Below, one piece after another: positions 46,606 through 57,122 of a stretch of DNA of 64,000 nucleotides. Position numbers and translations under genes: made by a program. Origin of the DNA: Bryum argenteum. Taxonomy: Eukaryota > Streptophyta > Bryopsida > Bryales > Bryaceae. The stretch spans positions 4,918,001 to 4,982,000 of the forward strand of contig CM073321.1 in NCBI GenBank assembly GCA_037043015.1, in the 5' to 3' direction. Within the stretch, counting starts at the first letter, position 1. The number at the start of each line of letters is the position of its first letter. The notes below the pieces were generated by a model. The model made no database searches and had not been told where the DNA came from. It saw nothing but the letters and a program-made list of their open reading frames with translations.

Positions 46606-48613
46606 AGACTCAGTCGGAGGCGTGGAGGCAGGTTGTCAAAGTTGAAGAATCTAGGAGACAGCTTAGACACGGGTGGTATGTATGTTGATGTTTTAATAAA
46701 CTCAATTATACCTACTCGTGCTTTGTGTCATTTTGGATGCCAATACTTTGCAACTCGTATGCGAGCAATTTGTTCGACGGAGAGGGTTGGATCGTCATCT
46801 ATTCAACCTAGATCTTTGGAGCAAGTTACGACAATGAAGAAGCGGCCTATGATTTGCCAAATTGCAAATTTTATGGCCGATATTGATGGTATGGAGGAGA
46901 AGATTGTTGCCTATGTTATTCCAGGACAGATAGATGATATAATCTTGGGAAAAGGTTGGATGGAGCGACATGATGCAAGTGTTCGACCTGCTAAAGAAGA
47001 GGTTTGCATTCGAAAACCTTTCAAGATGATTGTGAAGACTCGACCGATTCGTTGGAGCCAATGCAAGAGATCGTGCATCGGTGATTCAAACTTTGCGGAA
47101 GCGGTGAACCAGTAGAGGTTTTTAGTGCCAGCTTGGTTGACATCCAGAAGGCACTACAACAGAAGGTGTATAGGGACCTGGCACAACATGCTCCTGACTG
47201 GCTCATGCCAGTTATTGACGCTTTTAATCGACAAGATGCAAAGTTGTTGCCCCCGCATAGGAAAGGGGTTGATCACGAAATCAATCTTATTGAAGAGAAG
47301 ACTAATGATGACATCCCTGCTATGCCGCTGTGTATCGATGTCCAAGGATCAATTATTAGTTTTGCGCAAGACCCTTACGGAGTTGTTGGATAATGGATTT
47401 ATTCGCGTAAGTAATTCACTGCAGCAGCTCCGGTCATATTTGTGAAGAAACCTGGCGGAGGATTGCGATTACGTGTTGACTATCGGCGATTGAACGAGAT
47501 GAGTCGGAAGGACAGCTATCCGATTCCGCGCATTGATGAGACGTTAAGATCCATTGCTTTGCGGACCAAATATATCTCCAAGGTTGATGTAATCTCTGCG
47601 TTTCATCGGATACGTGTGAAAGAAGGTGACGAGTGGAAGACGGCGTTCAAAACACGCTTTGGCTTATATGAGTGGTTGGTCACACCGTTTGGGTGACGGG
47701 CGCACTGCAACTTTTCAATATATATCAATTGGATACTTCGCGACGAATTGGATATATCTTGGCTCCGCATATATTGATGACGTGGTGATCTATAGTGATA
47801 CTCAAAAAGAACATCGTGATGCAGTTCTCAGGATCATCCGTAAGCTTGCTAACGCAGGGCTTCAACTTGATTTTGATAAGAGCGAGTTTGAAGCAGACAC
47901 TATTAAGTATCTTGGATATTTGGTGGAGACCGGTTGGGGTTTTGCGGTGATCCAAAGAAAACTTGAGGCAATTCGTCAATGGGAGCCGCCAACAAAAGTG
48001 AAAGGAGTTCGTGGATTTTTAGGTTTCTGCAATTATTATCGACAATTCATAGATGGATATTCTAACATTGCAGAACCTCTTACTCGACTAACGCGGAAAG
48101 ATCAACCTTTCCATTGGACATCGAAATGTCAACATGCCTTTGATCGATTGAAGGAGGCATTAATTCATGCGCCGGTGCTCGTTAAATGGACTCGAGGTTT
48201 GGAAACAACCATTGAATGTGATTCCTCCGGTTATCTTTGTTGGTGGCACCTTAATGCGAAAGGTGGACGGACTTTGGCATGCGGTTGCTTATTTCTCGAA
48301 GAAACACATCCAATGAGTCCAATTATCCGATTCATGACAAGGAAATGCTAGCGATTGTACATTCCATCCGCGAGTGGCGTACATTACTTGTTGGCCAACA
48401 TTTTGAAGTGAGTTGGATCATCGCAATTTGGCTTATTTTCGAAGAAGCAACATTTGAGCGAGAGGCAAATGCGTTGGGCCTACGAGTTGAATGATTTTGA
48501 CTTTGAGATCGTGCACAAGCCTGGCAAGGATCAAGTTCAATCGGATGCACTTTCTCGTCGGGAACAGGATCTTCCCAACACGCGATGATGATCGAATCAT
48601 GAATCGATATCAT
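46606..48613 (+). pseudogene. Protease, reverse transcriptase and RNase H of the left gypsy copy
   Basis: The protease region (46633-47100) has a degenerate active-site segment and the family-typical IILGKGWMERHDASV. The reverse transcriptase begins about 47440 with [20 protein letters not shown], has [17 protein letters not shown], and the catalytic YIDDVVIYS near 47772. The thumb/connection and RNase H follow (HAPVLVKWT.. TIECDSSGY near 48215). Frameshifts lie near 47105, 47390-47440, 47695 and 48290-48360. The same proteins in the right copy break elsewhere. Confidence 0.8.
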
Positions 48614-48879
48614 CGACTTTTGACGGAGATGATGGCGCTTTGAAGGTTGTCGCTAAATCCGCATGGATCACGATGGTGATGCGATTCGAGAGAAAGAGGC
48701 TCACTCTCTGAGTCGATAATGACCCCGCGTCTCATATGTCCATTTATTGACGCAGAGATGATTGCATTATGGGATGTTGCCCTGCAAACAAATCATCGTT
48801 ATTGGAAGATGCGAAACGCGGTTATGGATGGTGAGCGCCGACTACCTAAAGAATGGGGCTTACCTATCACGATTAGTGA

Positions 48880-50277
48880 GTGTTCTGTAGATTCAGGTCA
48901 TCGATTGCGTTGGCGTGGACGAATATGGATTCCGGCGCACGAACCTCTTCGGACGCGTTTGATCCAATCACTCATGATTCACCACTAGCAGGACATCCAG
49001 GTCGTGAGGGTACGCGTGACTTGATTGCACGTGAATATACGTGGCCTGGGTTGACACAAGATGTTCGGAGATTTGTACGGAACTGCAATGTGTGTGGAAA
49101 ATCGAAGATTTGGCGGGAGCAGAAGCAAGGGTTGCTAAAACCTTTGCCAATTCCGGCACGGATTTGGACTGAGCTCTCCATTGATTTTATTACCGGATTG
49201 GCACCAAGCAGCGACTGTACAAATATCATGGTTGTGACAGACCGTTTGTCCAAATCTATCATTGCTGTGCCTATGAAGACAATTCGTGCACTTGATGTGG
49301 CTCACAAACTTTTAGAGCAAGTTTTTCAGCATCACGGATTGCCTGCAGCAATTGTGTCGGATCGTGGTAGTCAATTTGTTAGTCTGCTTTGGACAGAAGT
49401 ATGCAGATTGATGAAGATTACGCGTCGGTTGTCGACAGCTTTCCATCCGGAGACAGATGGTGCAACAGAGAGGGCGAATCAAGAGCTTGAAACATATCTT
49501 CGTATTTTCACGACATTTGAGCAAGAAGATTGGGCTTTTCAGTTGCCGATCGCGATGATGGCGTTGAATAATCGTGTGTCGCAGTCTATAGGTATGTCTG
49601 CATTTTTTATGACTCACGGTTATCATCATTCGGTCATGAATATTACTATACCCGAGGAGGCAGGTTCTTCGTTGTCACCGGCGGAAAAAGGACGCAAGCT
49701 TGTTGAGCACTGGCGTAATTCAAGTGAACTGGCAACAACGGCAATGGCCATTGCGCAAGAGACTCAAGAACGTCAGTCAAATACACGACGCTCGGTGGCC
49801 GAGGATTTTCGTCCGGGTGATCGTGTGTGGTTGAAGTTGAAGAACATCAACACGTCCCGGCCAATCAAGAAGCTTGATTGGATTGCTCTTCCTTATCGTG
49901 TATTGGAGTGCGTAGGTACACATGCGGTTCGTTTGAATACACCGTCAGGTATTCATCCTGTTTTTCATGTGAGTTTAGTGAAGAAGGCAGCTGAGGATCC
50001 GTTGCCTTCCCAACTACCTCATGATAATGAGCCCGGTGTTGTTTTGAGCAATCCCGCTTTCGAGGCATCCACTAGCGAGGACGAGTATGCTGTTGAAACA
50101 GTGTTGCAACATCGACGTCGTAGGCGCGGTTGGCAACTACTTGTAAAGTGGACAGGATGGCCAGAGCCTACTTGGGAACCTGTTTGCCAATTACAAAATG
50201 TCATGGCCTTAGACGATTACGAGCGCTTGTTGCGCGCGTCTGGTACTGATATTCCTTGGGCACATTCTCTTGTATGA
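48880..50277 (+). CDS. Integrase with C-terminal chromodomain
   Basis: A 465-codon frame is fully open. It has the HHCC zinc domain (..AGHPGREGTRDLI.. CNVCGKSKIW), the DDE core (ELSIDFITGL, AIVSDRGSQFVSLLW, STAFHPETDGATERANQELE), the GPY-like region FRPGDRVWLKLKNI, and a chromodomain at the C-terminus (YAVETVLQHRRRRRGWQLLV, KWTGWPEPTWEP). Integrase inserts element cDNA into the host genome; the chromodomain is thought to direct it to marked chromatin. It is probably the 3' part of one gag-pol frame. Confidence 0.9.
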   Translation: MFCRFRSSIALAWTNMDSGARTSSDAFDPITHDSPLAGHPGREGTRDLIAREYTWPGLTQDVRRFVRNCNVCGKSKIWREQKQGLLKPLPIPARIWTELSIDFITGLAPSSDCTNIMVVTDRLSKSIIAVPMKTIRALDVAHKLLEQVFQHHGLPAAIVSDRGSQFVSLLWTEVCRLMKITRRLSTAFHPETDGATERANQELETYLRIFTTFEQEDWAFQLPIAMMALNNRVSQSIGMSAFFMTHGYHHSVMNITIPEEAGSSLSPAEKGRKLVEHWRNSSELATTAMAIAQETQERQSNTRRSVAEDFRPGDRVWLKLKNINTSRPIKKLDWIALPYRVLECVGTHAVRLNTPSGIHPVFHVSLVKKAAEDPLPSQLPHDNEPGVVLSNPAFEASTSEDEYAVETVLQHRRRRRGWQLLVKWTGWPEPTWEPVCQLQNVMALDDYERLLRASGTDIPWAHSLV

Positions 50278-50323
50278 CACTTGTTAATTCATCAGCACAG
50301 GAGGAGGAGGAGGAGGAGGCATT

Positions 50324-50582
50324 TGTCATGGGCCAAGGCCTCGTTGATAAGCTCGGATGTTCACTCGCTATTAATTTTATAAATAGAACTTCGGCAGTAG
50401 AGCTAAAGTATAGCCTCGGCAGTAGAGCTAAAGTATAGCCTCGGCAGTAGAGCTAAAATATAGCCTCGGCAGTTGAGCCAAGAGATTGGTATATAAGGGA
50501 CTCTTATTCATTGTAAACCTAAGTCTTGGATCAATATATTTCTTTTGTAGTTTTTGCTTGTTTTGACAGCTAGACTCTTACA
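50324..50582 (+). repeat. 3' LTR of the left gypsy copy
   Basis: It is 259 bp, identical in ends to the 5' LTR, and lacks both the 1.23-kb insertion and two of the 25-bp units. That accounts exactly for the 50-bp length difference between LTRs once the insertion is removed. Confidence 0.9.
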
Positions 50583-50587
50583 AGATT

Positions 50588-51115
50588 CAGAGGACTGATA
50601 GTGAGGAAGATAAGAGTAACAAGAGGAACAACACGGAGAAGGAGGTGGCGGAGGGCGCGGAGGTGGCAGCATTGGTAGAAAGGTCGGGCAAGGAGAACGA
50701 GGCGGAGGATTGATCGGACAATAGCTTGGAGGAAGAGGTGTCGGAGAAGTTAGCCAATGAGGAAGAATCGGAGAAGTCAGCCTCGGAGGAAGGATCGGAT
50801 GAGGAAGACAAGGCGAAGGAGCAGTCAAGAGAGGAGTCCGAAGAGAACGCAGCGTCTGAAAACGCTACTTCAGCGGAGGGGTCCGAAGAGAAGGTAGCAT
50901 CGGAGGAGGAGGCATTCGAAGAGGAGGCATCCGACGGAGAGGCGGCGGAGGAGGAAGGCAAGGGCACGTCGAAGGAGAAGGCAGTAAGCGCGGAGAAGGA
51001 AGCAAGCGGGTCGGAGGAGGAGGAATCTAGCGGCGCGGAGAAGGAAGCAAGCGGCGCCGAGGAAGCAGCACCGCATCCAGCCCCTTTGAAGCTTAGTTCA
51101 AAGGTTAGTACATGT
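50588..51115 (+). pseudogene. Copied CACTA exon fragment inside the hAT element
   Basis: It encodes the same acidic Glu/Ser-rich repeat protein as 52613-53131 but on the plus strand (LEEEVSEKLANEEESEKSAS.. EEAAPHPAPLKLSSK). It shares the in-frame TGA at 50711. It is the inner end of the left arm and is followed directly by the hAT terminal region. Confidence 0.8.
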
Positions 51116-51345
51116 TCCCGGGACCGAAGGCCGGACCAGTGGTCCGACGGCCGGTCACCCTGGCCGACGGCCGGCCAGCCGACCGGTCGGTCGGGCCGAC
51201 GGCGAGCTCGGGGACCGGTCGACGGGGTGGTTCGACCAATGAACGCACCCCGATGGTCATTTACCTTTAGTAAAAAGACCAGAATCTTTAAGTCACGGAC
51301 GGACCCCGGACCCCTGCCGGACGTCCGGACGCTGTGACATCCCTG
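51116..51345. other. hAT right terminal region
   Basis: GC-rich, with ggccggaccagtggtccgac-type palindromes, then an AT-richer stretch and the terminal ccggacgtccggac..TGACATCCCTG. It matches the left terminal region in style and at CCGGACGTC. Confidence 0.85.
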
Positions 51346-51353
51346 CCTTTGAT

Positions 51354-52012
51354 TTGCGTTTCGAAGGGGCTGGATGTGGTGTTCCGCCGTCTAGCGCCTG
51401 TGTTGGTGCGGATTTCGTGAGAGTGTTATCCTCCAACACAAGCGGACATTCCTCCTGGAGTTGAACAACGTTTTTCTGGATAGCAACGGCACTTCTAGCA
51501 TTTCATGGAGCATGAACTGAATCTTTAAAACATTTATGTCTTTCTTTACTGCCCTCATTTCCTCATCCACATTTGGCCCCATGTTACGTACCTTAGATTT
51601 TGAGGGCACTCTCTTTGCTGCTTCGACCGACTCTTTCTTGTCCACGTAAGAGTCAGATGACGCCTCGTCCTCCTCAGATGACGCAGCCTAGTCCTCCGAG
51701 AGAAACTCCGCCTCCGTCTCCTCTGCTTCAGGCTCGGATTCGGAAGCGTCCTTCTTGGACTTCCGATTCCTTTGTACAGTACATGTCGGCTGCTTCGATG
51801 TGACGCGACTAGACCTCCTCTGTGGACTCACAGCCTCCTTGGACTCTTGAAAAATGTCCGTTAATACTTTAGCCATCTCATGCAAGGCTACACTAGCGAT
51901 TTGTGGCATTCTACCAATTCCTTGAAAAACCTCTTTCACGCAATTGTCAGGTAAATTTGCTACCATCCTCATTATCTTTTCTACCGAGGTACTATATTCA
52001 ATGGTCATTGTT
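51354..52012 (-). pseudogene. CACTA gene exon 3
   Basis: After an acceptor (TTCCAG near 52013) it reads TMTIEYSTSVEKIMRMVANL and VALHEMAKVLTDIFQ, then Lys/Glu-rich sequence. A TAG at 51688 interrupts; the frame continues (VDEEMRAVKKDINVLKIQFM). After a frame change it ends TPHPAPSKRKSK at a donor G/GTTTGT, in whose intron the hAT element is inserted. The PHPAP ending is shared with exon 1. Confidence 0.6.
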
Positions 52013-52072
52013 CCTGGAATTAGGCAAATATTACTATTTAATGTGAACTAAGAATCTACATCTACATACAGC

Positions 52073-52459
52073 TCATACGTATGGGGAAGTAGTCTTCGGA
52101 GGAGATGTGGTGATTTCGGCAGCCGTAGTGAGATTCTGAATATCCAACGACTTCAAAAGGCGCTGGTTGAACTCCACATTCTTATCGCGCGCAAGCTCGT
52201 ACGCGTTTGGAGAGGGCGCCTTCTCCTTCTTTGTCTTCCCTCGCGCCTTCCTACGCTTCGGTGCAGAGTCGCTCTCGCTATCGGAGAGCGAGAGAATCTT
52301 CTCCTCAAGTGGCAGCGGAGTTTTTGAGCGGGAGGGCCTGACCGATAGCAGCACGCCAGGGATGACCTCCTTCTCCTTCGTTGCCGACCGCGTGGCTCGA
52401 CGCCGTGTCGGGGGCGTTTCGAGCGCCTTCTTCTTCTGTAAAATGAATTCATTAGTCAC
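52073..52459 (-). CDS. CACTA gene exon 2
   Basis: An open block of 128 codons: LQKKKALETPPTRRRATRSA, then Ser/Asp-rich and Lys-rich segments and YELARDKNVEFNQRLLKSLD. It is basic and low-complexity with one helical segment, as in CACTA DNA-binding proteins. The intron upstream (about 52460-52612) contains two TGACTA/TAGTCA motifs. Confidence 0.6.
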   Translation of the reverse strand: MTNEFILQKKKALETPPTRRRATRSATKEKEVIPGVLLSVRPSRSKTPLPLEEKILSLSDSESDSAPKRRKARGKTKKEKAPSPNAYELARDKNVEFNQRLLKSLDIQNLTTAAEITTSPPKTTSPYV

Positions 52460-52612
52460 ATTCTAGATTGGGATGACTAACATTAGTCATACAAATACAA
52501 GCACATGGCTATGCCGGGAAAGTGCTTCGTGATCATTCAAACCCTAGGAGTACTTGAACTGTTCGGCGGCCAAAATTGTAGGCGGCCGGCGATGCAGGTT
52601 ACACATGTACGA

Positions 52613-53131
52613 ACCTTTGAACTAAGCTTCAAAGGGGCTGGATGCGGTGCTGCTTCCTCGGCGCCGCTTGCTTCCTTCTCCGCGCCGCTAGATTCCTCCT
52701 CCTCCGACCCGCTTGCTTCCTTCTCCGCGCTTACTGCCTTCTCCTTCGACGTGCCCTTGCCTTCCTCCTCCGCCGCCTCTCCGTCGGATGCCTCCTCTTC
52801 GGATGCCTCCTCCTCCGATGCTACCTTCTCTTCGGACCCCTCCGCTGAAGTAGCGTTTTCAGACGCTGCGTTCTCTTCGGACTCCTCTCTTGACTGCTCC
52901 TTCGCCTTGTCTTCCTCATCCGATCCTTCCTCCGAGGCTGACTTCTCCGATTCTTCCTCATTGGCTAACTTCTCCGACACCTCTTCCTCCAAGCTATTGT
53001 CCGATCAATCCTCCGCCTCGTTCTCCTTGCCCGACCTTTCTACCAATGCCGCCACCTCCGCGCCTCCGCCACCTCCTTCTCCGTGATGTTCCTCTTGTTA
53101 CTCTTATCTTCCTCACTATCACCCTCCTCGA
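52613..53131 (-). pseudogene. CACTA gene exon 1, downstream part
   Basis: A Glu/Ser/Lys-rich repeat protein (NEEESEKSASEEGSDEEDKA, EKEASGSEEEESSGAEKEAS) ending APHPAPLKLSSK at a donor. It has a TGA near 53008, present also in the left arm, so it predates the duplication. The upstream part of the exon is at 60021-60160, beyond the gypsy insertion. Confidence 0.65.
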
Positions 53132-53499
53132 ATCTTGTAAGAGTCTAGTTTGTCAAAACAAGCAAAAACTACAAAAGAAATATATTGATCCAAGACTTAG
53201 GTTTACAATGAATAAGAGTCCCTTATATACCAATCTCTTGGCTCAATCAGCCGAGAGGCTATATTTTAGCTCTCTCGCCGAGGCTATACTTTAGCTCTCT
53301 TCACCGAGGCTATACTTTAGCTCTCTTTGCCAAGTTCTATTTATAAAATTAATAGCGAGTGAACATCCGAGCTTATCAACGAGGCCTTGGCCCATGACAA
53401 ATGCCTCCTCCTCCTCCTCCTCCTCTGTCTTTGATGAATTAACAAGTGTCATACAAGAGAATGTGCCCAAGGAATATCGATGTACGACGCGCGCAACAA

Positions 53500-54965
53500 G
53501 CGCTCGTAATCGTCTAAGGCCATGACATTTTGTAATTGGCAAACAGGTTCCCAAGTAGGCTCGCCATCCATCTGTCCACTTTACAAGTAGTTGCCAACCG
53601 CGCCTACGACGTCGATGTTGCAACACACAAGTTTCAACAAAGATACTCGTCCTCGCTAGTGGATGCCTCGAAAGCGGGATTGCTCAAAACAACACCGGGC
53701 TCATTATCATGAGGTAGTTGGGAAGGCAACGGATCCTCACCGCCTTCTTCACTAAACTCACATGAAAAAACAGGATGAATACCGACGGTGTATTCAAACG
53801 AACCGCATGTGTACCTCGCACTCCAATACACGATAAGGAAGAGCAATCCAATCAAGCTTCTTGATTGGCGGGGCGTGTTGATGTTCTTCAACTTCAACCA
53901 CACACGATCACCCGGGCGAAAATCCTCGGCCACCGAACGCGTCGTGTATTTGACTGACGTTCTTGAGTCTCTTGCGCAATGGCCATTGCCGTTGTTGCCA
54001 GTTCACTTGAATTACGCCAGTGCTCAACAAGCTTGCGTCCTTTTTCCGCCGGTGACAACGAAGAACCTGCCTCCTCGGGTATAGTAATATTCATGACCGA
54101 ATGATGATAACCGTGAGTCATAAAAATGCGTACATACCTATAGACTGCGACACACGATTATTCAACGCCATCATCGCGATCGGCAACTGAAAAGCCCAAT
54201 CTTCTTGCTCAAATGTCGTGAAAATACGAAGATATGTTTCAAGCTCTTGATTCGCCCTCTCTGTTGCACCATCTGTCTCCGGATGGAAAGCTGTCGACAA
54301 CCGACGCGCGTAATCTTCATCAATCTGCATACTTCATCCCAAAGCGGACTAACAAATTGACTACCACGATCCGACACAATTGCTGCGGGCAATCCGTGAT
54401 CTTGAAAAACTTGCTCTAAAAGTTTGTGAGCCACATCAAGTGCACGAATTGTCTTCATAGGCACAAAGAATGATAGATTTGGACAAACGGTCATCACAAC
54501 CATGATATTTGTACGATCATTGCTTGGTGCCAATCCGTAATAAAATCAATGGAGAGCTCGGTCAAATCCGTGCGGAATTGGCAAAGGTTTTAGCAACCCT
54601 TGCTTCGCTTCCCGCCAAATCTTCGATTTTCCACACATTGCGATTCCGTACAAATCTCCGAACATCTTGTGTCAACCTAGGCCACGTATATTCACGTGCA
54701 ATCAAGTCACGCGTACCCTCACGACCTGGATGTCCTGCTAGTGGTGAATCATGAGTGATTGGATCAAACGCGTCCGAAGAGGTTCGTGCGCGAAATCCAT
54801 ATTCGTCCACGCCAACGCAATCGATGACCAATCTCTGAACACTCACTAATCGTGATAGGTAAGCCCCATTCTTTAGGTAGTCGGCGCTCACCATCCATAA
54901 CCGCGTTTCGCATCTTCCAATAACGATGATTTGTTTGCGGGGCAACATCCCATAATGCAATCATC
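53500..54965 (-). pseudogene. Integrase-chromodomain of the right gypsy copy
   Basis: Same protein as at 48880-50277 but in at least five frame fragments (54965-54764, 54960-54562, 54533-54171, 54121-53894, 53933-53634, 53626-53500). The Asp-Asp-Glu segments and the chromodomain start are all present across fragments. Confidence 0.8.
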
Positions 54966-55099
54966 TCTCTGCGTCAATAAATGGACATATGAGACGGGGT
55001 CATTATCGACTCAGATGGAGCCTCCTCTTTCTCGAATCGCATCACCATCTCGATCCATGCGGATTTAGCGACAACCTTCAAAGCGCCATCATCTCCGTC

Positions 55100-56280
55100 A
55101 AAAGGCGATGATATCGATTCATGATTCGATCATCATCTGCGTGTTGGAAGATCCTGCTCCCGACGAGAAAGTGCATCCGATTGAACTTGATCCTTGCCAG
55201 GCTTGTGCGCGATCTCAAAGTCAAAATCATTCAACTCGTAGGCCCAACGCATTTGCCTCTCGCTCAAATGTTGCTTCTTCGAAAATAAGCCAAATTGCGA
55301 TGATCTCAACTCACTTCAAAATGTTGGCCAACAAGTAATGTACGCCACTCGCGGATGGAATGTACAAGCTGCTAGCATTTCCTTGTCATGAATCGGATAA
55401 TTGGACTCCACGGATGTGTTTTCTTCGAGAAATAAGCAACCGCATGCCAAAGTCCGTCCACCTTTCGCATTAAGGTGCCACCAACAAAGATAACCAGAGG
55501 AATCACATTCAATGGTTGTTTCAAAACCTGAGTCCATTTAACGAGCACCGGCGCATGAATTAATGCCTCCTTCAATCGATCAAAGGCATGTTGACATTTC
55601 GATGTCCAATGGAAAGGTTGATCTTTCCGCGTTAGTCGAGTAAGAGGTTACGCAATGTTAGAATATCCATCTATGAATTGTCGATAATAATTGCGAAAAC
55701 CTAAAAATCCACGAACTCCTTTCACTTTTGTTGGCGGCTCCCATTGACGAATTGCCTCAAGTTTTGCTGGATCGACCGCAAAACCCCAACCGTCTCCACC
55801 AAATATCCAAGATACTTAATATAGTGTCCGCTTCAAACTCGCTCTTATCAAAATCAAGTTGAAGCCTGCGTTAGCAAGCTTACGGATGATCTCGAGAACG
55901 CATCACGATGTTCTTTTTGAGTATCACTATAGATCACCACGTCATCAATATATGCGGGCAAGATATATCCAATTAAATCGCGAAGTATCCAATTGATATA
56001 TCGGCCCGAAAAGTTGCAGTGCGCGCCGTCGGTCAAACGGTGTGACCAACCACTCATATAAGCCAAAGCGTGTTTTGAACGCCGTCTTCCACTCGTCACC
56101 TTCTTTCACACGTATCCGGTGAAACGCAGAGATTACATCAACCTTGGAGATATATTTGGTCGCAAAGAATGGATCTTAACGTCTCATCAATGCGCGGAAT
56201 CGGATAGTCTGTCCTTCCGACTCATCTCTCGTTCAATCGCCGATAGTCAACACGAAATCGCAATCCTCCGCCAGGTTTCT
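55100..56280 (-). pseudogene. Reverse transcriptase and RNase H of the right gypsy copy
   Basis: Fragments include [19 protein letters not shown] (about 55930) and TIECDSSGYLCWWHLNAK (about 55510). Indels occur at positions that are intact in the left copy and the reverse. Confidence 0.75.
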
Positions 56281-57096
56281 TCACAAATATGACCGAGTCT
56301 GCTGCGGTGAATTACTTACGCGAATAAATCCATTATCCAACAACTCCGTAAGGGTCTTGCGCAAAACTAATAATTGATCCTTGGACATCTGATACAGCGG
56401 CATAGCAGGGATGTCATCATTAGTCTTCTCTTCAATAAGATTGATTTCGTGATCAACCCCTTTCCTATGCGGGGGCAACAACTTTGCATCTTGTCGATTA
56501 AAAGCGTCAATAACTGGCATGAGCCAGTCAGGAGCATGTTGTGCCAGGTCCCTATACACCTTCTGTTGTAGTGCCTTCTGGATGTCAACCAAGCTGGCAC
56601 TAAAAACCTCTACTGGTTCACCGCTTCTCTGCAAAGTTTGAATCACCGATGCACGTATCTCTTGCATTGGCTCCAACGTAATCGGTCGAGTCTTCACAAT
56701 CATCTTGAAAGGTTTTCGAATGCAAACCTCTTCTTTAGCAGGTCGAACACTTGCATCATGTCGCTCCATCCAACCTTTTCCCAAGATTATATCATCTATC
56801 TGTCCTGGAATAACATAGGCAACAATCTTCTCCTCCATACCATCAATATCGGCCATAAAATTTGCAATTTGGCAAATCATAGGCCGCTTCTTCATTGTCG
56901 TAACTTGCTCCAAAGATCTAGGTTGAATAGATGACGCATCCAACCCTCTCCGTCGAACAAATTGCTCAGACACAGTTGCAAAGTATTGGCATCCAAAATG
57001 ACACAAAGCACGAGTAGGTATAATTGAGTTTATTAAAACATCAACATACATACCACCCGTGTCTAAGCTGTCTCCTAGATTCTTCAACTTTGACAA
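56281..57096 (-). CDS. Protease and linker region of the right gypsy copy
   Basis: A 271-codon open frame starts SKLKNLGDSLDTGGMYVDVL, contains QIDDIILGKGWMERHDASV, and ends just before the reverse transcriptase. The corresponding left-copy sequence has two frameshifts, near 46770 and 47045. Confidence 0.7.
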   Translation of the reverse strand: MSKLKNLGDSLDTGGMYVDVLINSIIPTRALCHFGCQYFATVSEQFVRRRGLDASSIQPRSLEQVTTMKKRPMICQIANFMADIDGMEEKIVAYVIPGQIDDIILGKGWMERHDASVRPAKEEVCIRKPFKMIVKTRPITLEPMQEIRASVIQTLQRSGEPVEVFSASLVDIQKALQQKVYRDLAQHAPDWLMPVIDAFNRQDAKLLPPHRKGVDHEINLIEEKTNDDIPAMPLYQMSKDQLLVLRKTLTELLDNGFIRVSNSPQQTRSYL

Positions 57097-57122
57097 CCTG
57101 CCTCCACGCCTCCGACTGAGTC

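Larger units (their letters stand above)
43728..50582 (+). mobile_element. Chromodomain Ty3/gypsy element, left copy
   Basis: It has two LTRs (43728-45271 and 50324-50582, TGTCAT..CTTACA), a polypurine tract aggaggaggaggaggagg before the 3' LTR, and gag, protease, RT, RNase H, integrase and chromodomain in the Ty3/gypsy order. AGATT flanks both ends. The primer-binding site after the 5' LTR (taatccaagac) does not match a tRNA end I know. The integrase wording (RLSTAFHPETDGATERANQE) is of the type seen in fungal and Tcn1-like chromoviruses. Confidence 0.9.
43555..51115 (+). repeat. Left arm of large inverted repeat
   Basis: The arm pairs with the reverse complement of 52603-60204. It includes 170 bp of CACTA exon, the whole gypsy element with its AGATT target duplications (43723-43727, 50583-50587), the 1.23-kb insert in the 5' LTR, and 525 bp of CACTA exon. 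Homology stops at gatgcaagatctgg (outer) and gtacatgt (inner). Because it contains the gypsy with flanking CACTA sequence on both sides, it must be a copy of the right arm, not an independent insertion. Confidence 0.9.
35342..51345 (-). mobile_element. hAT-superfamily element, about 16 kb, with cargo genes and a foreign insert
   Basis: Termini are CAGGGATGTCA at 35342 and TGACATCCCTG ending 51345, an 11-bp perfect inverted repeat close to the Ac terminus CAGGGATGAAA. Both flanks carry CCTTTGAT. Just inside, both ends have CCGGACGTC and GC-rich palindromes. Contents from the left: a GC-rich array, a kinase-like gene, a zinc-finger/UIM-type gene, a coiled-coil/RING gene, and the 3' half of the transposase gene. 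The transposase 5' half is missing; in its place is a 7.6-kb inverted copy of CACTA-gypsy DNA (43532-51115). Its own DNA is about 8.4 kb. As it stands it could move only with transposase supplied from elsewhere. Confidence 0.88.
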
